Of a DNA stretch of 64,000 nt, positions 59,501 to 64,000 are shown piece by piece. The stretch is from Cryphonectria parasitica EP155 (taxonomy: Eukaryota > Ascomycota > Sordariomycetes > Diaporthales > Cryphonectriaceae). Where the stretch lies: the NCBI RefSeq assembly GCF_011745365.1, contig NW_024468910.1:5463720-5527719 (forward strand). The letters run 5' to 3'. Position 1 is the first letter of the stretch; every line of letters starts with the position of its first letter. The position numbers and the translations under genes were made by a program. Under the pieces are notes generated by a model. The model had not been told where the DNA came from and ran no database searches. It saw nothing but the letters and a program-made list of their open reading frames with translations.

Positions 59501-61329
59501 CGGTGCTGGCCGACAGCGGGACGAGCATTGTAGTTGTGCTGTTTGTAGCGCTGATGGAGGATCTGGTGGCGCGGGCTGTTGCTATGAGCGTAGATTGCAT
59601 CCGGTACTGACTATCGCTCAGCACAGGGCGGGATGGGCTGCTGCGCGCGGCCCGGATGGTGGTGGCCAGCGCCGACTTGGTGTCTACAGCCGAGTTCACG
59701 GCATATGCAGACGGGCTGCTGCTCGCAGGGCTGCTGCAGCGGATCTTCGTGGACGAGTGCCATACAGCGATCACAGATATCAGCTACCGGGCGCAGCTGG
59801 GCGAGCTGAAGAGCTTGCGGCGGTTCGGATGCCCGATGGTGCTGCTGACGGCCACGCTGCTGCCGGTGCTGGAGAGCTGGTTCCGGGAGGAGATGCTCGC
59901 GCAGGATGCCGTTGCTGTGCGGGCCAGGATCACCAAGGCCAACTGCCGGTACCGTGTTGAGCTGGTGCAGGGAGGGCGAGGCGCAGTCCAGGAGCAAACA
60001 GTCGAGATAGCACAGCAGCTCAGGAGGGAGATGACAGGCAACCAGAAGGGGGTGGTCTACTGCCGGTTGAGACAGCAGTGCACAGCTGTGGCCGAGGAGC
60101 TGGGCTGCAGCTTCCACCACAGCGGGATGAGCGAGGAGGAGCGGCGGGCGGCGTGCGAAGCATGGGCCGCCGGCCAGGGGCCGCACCGGTGGATCACCGC
60201 TACCACCGGGCTCGGGACAGGGGTGGATATCGAGGGCATCGTGGCGGTGGTGCACATGGAGCTCCCGTACGGGCTGGTGGACTTTGTGCAGCAGACAGGG
60301 CGGGGCGGGCGGCGGGCGGGCGAGGTGGTGGAATCAGTGATTGTCTACAACGGGCAGCCAGGGCGGAGGAATGAGCACGCAGGCTTTGTGGAGGAGAACA
60401 ACCAGCTGCAGATGGAGCAGTTTGTATCGATCACAGGGTGCTGGCGGGCGGTGCTGGCCGCGTTTATGGATGGGGTCGGCGGGGAAGGGTGCCAGGATCT
60501 CGATGGGGCCGAGCAGTGTGACCAGTGCCAGAAGGAACAGGGGGCGGCGGCGGGCGAGGACAGCAGGCGGCGCAGCAGGGCTGGAGGGGGCCAGATCTGG
60601 AAGGCATATGGGCTCGAGGAGGGCAGGCGAGTGCGGCTGCTGCTGCGGTGGCTTGACGAGGTGGCAGGCGAGTGTGCTGCATGCTATATGCGGCGCCATT
60701 ATTGAGGGCTGCGGCTAGGGCAGATGGAGGCGCGGCAGCAGCATGGGTGTACAGAGGAGGACCACAAGGCGGGCGAGGAGGAGGAGGAGGAGGAGGAGGA
60801 GGAGGGAGAGGAGGAGGAGGGGAAGGAGGAGGGCTACAGAGAGGCCTGCAAGAGGGTTCGGTTCGAGGCGCTGGCGTGCTGCTTCCAGTGTAAGCTCCCG
60901 CTGGACTGGTGCGAGGAGAGGTGCGAGGGCGGGCAGGAGGGCAGGTGCGCGGATCTGGATAAGGTGCTAGCGGTGGTGCTGGCGGGCTGCCGGTGGATAT
61001 GGGTGCGCATATTGGCCCGGGAGAGGTTTGGGGTGGATCTGCGGGACCGCGAGGCATTTTATGTGTGGCTGGGCAGGAGCTGTTGGTTTCATGGGATAAA
61101 GAGGACGAATGCGCTAGCATTATGGGAGGAGATGGTATGGAAGGCGTATAATAAGGGGCAATACTGGTTTTCATAGATAGAGAGATAGGAGACCCGGGAA
61201 TTGCAGGCTAGCTGGTGGTTGTTCAGCGCAGGCTATGTGCAACTAGGGCTCCATCAGAGCAAGAAGGCCGGTTTGTGGCGGGGCGAGCTGCGGAGGCAGT
61301 GCAAGATGAAAGATAGTTATGAAGAGTAG
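56578..61329 (+). pseudogene. Telomere-linked RecQ-like helicase (TLH type), one frame with seven stops
   Basis: One frame of about 1,583 codons without a frameshift. ATG 56,578 opens MEETVELNEEYQILLCRLCN; the C2H2-like fingers CRLCNNAVRPGNSIEGHFRAH and CIQCCFLTIARDNMTRHWR follow. Two poly-Glu tracts occur (57,660-57,710 and 60,776-60,840). The helicase core has LPTGAGKS (59,458), DECH (59,752), LTATLLP, then ATTGLGTGVDIEG and QQTGRGGRRAG. In-frame stops: TGA 58,249; TAG 58,453; TAG 58,951; TGA 59,608; TGA 60,703; TAG 61,174; TAG 61,186. All can be explained by single C-to-T or G-to-A changes. It ends 2.6 kb from the telomeric repeats and reads toward the chromosome end, as expected for the subtelomeric helicases of fungi. 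Confidence 0.85.
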
Positions 61330-61474
61330 AGAAAGAAAATTGGTTCGGGGCGGAACGGTGCAGGCTGGGCTGGGAGAGCGATACAGAACAGAAAGTAATC
61401 ACAGCCAGCAGGGAAAGTCAGCTCGGGGCAGAGCGACGGAGAGAGGCTGAGAAAAAGAGGATGCGCTGTATATA

Positions 61475-61535
61475 GAATAAATATATATATATATATGTAT
61501 ATGTGTGTATATATGTATATAAGTATAGGTATAAA
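61475..61535. repeat. TA/TG-rich microsatellite
   Basis: Mostly ATATAT with interspersed GT steps, at the border between the helicase gene and the purine-rich spacer. Confidence 0.85.
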
Positions 61536-61539
61536 GTAA

Positions 61540-63700
61540 GGAGAGAATTAAGATATAATCTGAAAAGGCAAGAATGCAGAAGAAAAGAAAGAGAAAGAAG
61601 AGATTAGAAATAAGATAATATTATTATTTAATAAAGAAAATAAGTAAATAAAAGAATAAAGCTAGATTGAAAAGCAAGCTTTGTATAATATATATAGAAT
61701 AAAAAAGCTTTATTTTTATTATGAAATAAAAGCTAGAGAATTTATAAGATAGAAAATAAAATTATTTATAATAAAGAGAAGATTATATAGATATTAGTAA
61801 TAAAATATACTAGAAGAAAATTCTAATATTATAATTATAGAATATTATTTATATATTTATATATTATTATAAACTATATAATAAAATAATAAAATATAAT
61901 AATTTAGAAATAAGTTTAATTTGAATAAAAGTATTTAATAAAAAAGATAAGCTTTTAGAAAAAAGCTAAAAAATATATATAAAATAAGAAATATATAAAT
62001 AGAAAAGTTTATATAAATTTTTATAAAAAGAAATAAAGAAAATAAGATAATTATGAAAAATATAATATAAAAACTAAGAATTAAAAAATAAAAAAAGAAA
62101 TAGAAAAAAAATAAAATATTAAAAAAAAATCAAAAAAGAAAATAAAAAAAAATAGAAATAATAAATAAGCAAAGCAAAATATTTAATTAAAAAAAAGAGA
62201 AAAGATTAATAGAGGAAAATAGATATTATTATTTAAAAAATTATAAGAAAGAAGAGAAATAAAAAGAATAAAAAAAAAGCAAGAAAAGATAAGAGAGTAA
62301 AGGAATATTAAAGCAAAAAAAGCTTAAAAAGCAGAATAGAAAAAGCTAGAAAATAGAAAAAAAAGAAATATATAAAGCAGAAAGAGAAAGCAAGAAATAA
62401 GGCGAAAAAAGGAAAGAAAGGAGATAGAAAAAGCTAAAAGAATATATAAAGAAAAGAAAAAAGGAAAAAAAAGGAAAAAAGAAAAGAAAGTAAAAGAAAA
62501 AAAGAAGAAAAAGAAGAAAAAGAGAGAAATAAATAAGAAGAAAAGCAAAATAAAGCTAGAAGATAAAAGAGAAGAGGAAATATAGGAAAAAAGAGAAAAG
62601 AAAAGCTTATTTAAGAAAGAAAATAAATAAACAAAAAAGAGAAAGAGAGCAGATTTAGTAGAAATAATAATATAGGAGCTATAAAATAGAGATTAGAAAT
62701 ATAAAGATAATAAGAGTTTAATAAGAATTTAAAGGATTTAAAGAAAGAGATTAGAAGAAGAAAAGAAGATAAGGCTTAGAAAAGTAGTAAAAGCATAGAT
62801 ATTCAAAAGCTTATTAAGGAATTGCAAGAAAAATAGAAGAGAGAAAAAAAAAGAAAGAAGAGGAAAAAAGGGAAAGGGGAGAAAGAAGAGAAAGAGAGAG
62901 GAAAAAAGAAAGAAAAGAGAGGGAAAGAAAAAAGAGAGAAAAAAAAAGGAGATTTAGAGAAAAAGATAAAGAAAAATAGAGAGTAGAAAGGAAAGAAATA
63001 GATTAGTACTAGAAGGGAGAAATAAAAAGAAAAAGCAGAGAGAGAAATAAAGCAAAGCAAAGAGAAGAAAAGGGTAGTAAGAAAAGCAAAAGGAAAAATC
63101 AAATATGCAGAAAAGCAAGAGAGCTTTCGAGAGAAGAGGAAAACAGAAAAAGAGCAAAGCAAGATAAAATAAAAAGAGAAAGCAAGGTTAAGAAAGAAAC
63201 TAGAGAGCAGAAAGAGATTTAGAGAAAAGGCAAGAATAGAAGATAGAATAGGGCTTAGTAAAGGGATTAGAGGCAAAAAGGGAATAGAAAAAGCAGGAAA
63301 AAAAAGGAGAAAAGAAAAAAAGGAGAAAAGAAGAAAAGAAAGCAAGAATCAAGGCTTAAAGAGAAGGCAAAGACCAGGATTAGAAGAGAGAGCTTGGGTT
63401 AGGGTTAGAAAGATTGGGCGAGGCTTAGGGCTAGCAAGGTAGAAAGAAAGGTAGGATTAGAGAAAATAGAGCAAGAAAGAAGCAGAGTGATTAGAAGAGA
63501 ATAAGATAGCAGAGGATATAGCTAAGAGAGCATTAGTAGAAAGAAAGCAGGAGAAGATTATACAGAATAAAGCAGGCAGAGAAGAGAAGGAGATTAGAAT
63601 TAGTCAAAGGGGAAACTAGGGCAGCAGATAGCAGCAAGAGAGGAAAGAGGAGAAAAAGAAAGAAAAGATAGAAAAAAAAAAAGAGCAGCTGGAGAGCATA
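61540..63700 (+). other. Purine-biased subtelomeric spacer
   Basis: The plus strand is almost all A and G with very little C over about 2.1 kb. 62,835-62,952 is 118 bases without a pyrimidine. Minus-strand frames (for example 63,345-62,803) are Phe/Ser/Leu strings caused by the composition and are not called as genes. Confidence 0.8.
63394..63435 (+). repeat. Interstitial telomere-like repeats
   Basis: TTGGGTTAGGGTTAG at 63,394-63,408 and CTTAGGGCTAG near 63,424-63,434: broken hexamers about 0.5 kb from the terminal array. Confidence 0.7.
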
Positions 63701-63713
63701 GAGAAGAAGAAGG

Positions 63714-63730
63714 CCCCCCCCCCACCCCCC
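63714..63730 (+). repeat. Poly-C tract
   Basis: Ten C, one A, six C. The minus strand is G-rich and could form a quadruplex. Confidence 0.85.
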
Positions 63731-63892
63731 AGGAAAGGAAAAAAAAGAAGCAATAGGAGATTATAGTAGATAGGGAGAGAAAACCCGTGCAAATTAGCTC
63801 CCGGCAGGGTCGCGCCGCGCGCAGCGGGGATAGGGTTGGAAAGAAGAAAAAGACAAGATAAAATCAGAAAAAGATGCAGCCAGGCGCAAGAG

Positions 63893-64000
63893 CTAGGGCT
63901 AGGGTTAGGGCTAGGGCTAGGGTTAGGGCTAGGGTTAGGGCTAGGGTTAGGGCTAGGGCTAGGGTTAGGGCTAGGGCTAGGGTTAGGGCTAGGGCTAGGG
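63893..64000 (+). repeat. Telomeric hexamer array
   Basis: Eighteen hexamers in perfect register: twelve CTAGGG and six TTAGGG in the order CCTCCTCTCTCCTCCTCC (first letter of each). The G-rich strand runs 5' to 3' to the last base, as expected at a right-hand chromosome end. Confidence 0.95.

Noticed and set aside
62803..63345. 180-residue minus-strand frame rich in Phe, Ser and Leu
   Set aside because: It is a product of the purine-only plus strand; no domain, no codon structure.
1..64000. tRNA and rRNA genes
   Set aside because: No A-box/B-box pair with a foldable cloverleaf and no rRNA core sequence was noticed by eye; a covariance-model scan would settle this.

Overview
The window is the right-hand end of a chromosome from a filamentous ascomycete (Pezizomycotina). 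Short introns with GT..CTAAC..AG signals, a HET-domain gene, a C2H2/DEP/kinase giant gene, transposons mutated in the manner of repeat-induced point mutation (RIP), a telomere-linked RecQ-type helicase and a terminal G-rich hexamer array all agree. I cannot name the species.

Region 1 (1-16.2 kb) has normal base composition and carries genes. It holds a gasdermin-like pore-forming protein (+), convergent with a subtilisin-like protease that has a long DUF7580-like N-terminal half (-). That protease gene is divergent from a very long C2H2-DEP-kinase-kinase gene (+). Next come a frameshifted CHAT protease fragment, a dead Fot1/pogo transposon with near-perfect inverted repeats, and a HET-domain gene (-). 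A gasdermin beside a subtilisin protease is the arrangement of het-Q1/het-Q2 in Podospora, where the protease cuts the gasdermin to trigger cell death. The cluster looks like a self/non-self or immune cell-death island.

Region 2 (16.6-51 kb) is AT-rich and made of mutated Ty3/gypsy elements. They are a plus-strand element (17.2-25.6 kb), chromodomain element A (25,632-40,530, minus), a second copy C inserted inside the gag of A with an AAAGA duplication (32,051-39,522), a plus-strand gypsy fragment E (40.5-41.9 kb), and chromodomain element D (42,410-49,920, duplication TCTAT), which lies inside an array of roughly 340-bp repeats. Each chromodomain element carries an extra gene on the opposite strand between the chromodomain and the 3' LTR: a Cys-rich N-terminus, a helical middle, a conserved C-terminal box and predicted introns. 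This antisense cassette and the adjacent LTR half differ between copies and are much less mutated than gag-pol.

Region 3 (51.2-54.3 kb) is a young non-autonomous LTR element with identical 214-bp LTRs and a CTTAG duplication. Most of its interior is minisatellites of 37, 73, 82 and 15 bp.

Region 4 (54.3-61.3 kb) holds a degenerate relic of a telomere-linked helicase. It is followed by a nearly complete second copy: one reading frame of about 1,580 codons with C2H2 N-terminus, RecQ-like helicase core and poly-Glu tracts, broken only by seven stop codons.

Region 5 (61.3-64 kb) is a strongly purine-biased subtelomeric spacer ending in 18 telomeric hexamers, twelve CTAGGG and six TTAGGG, which run to the last base.
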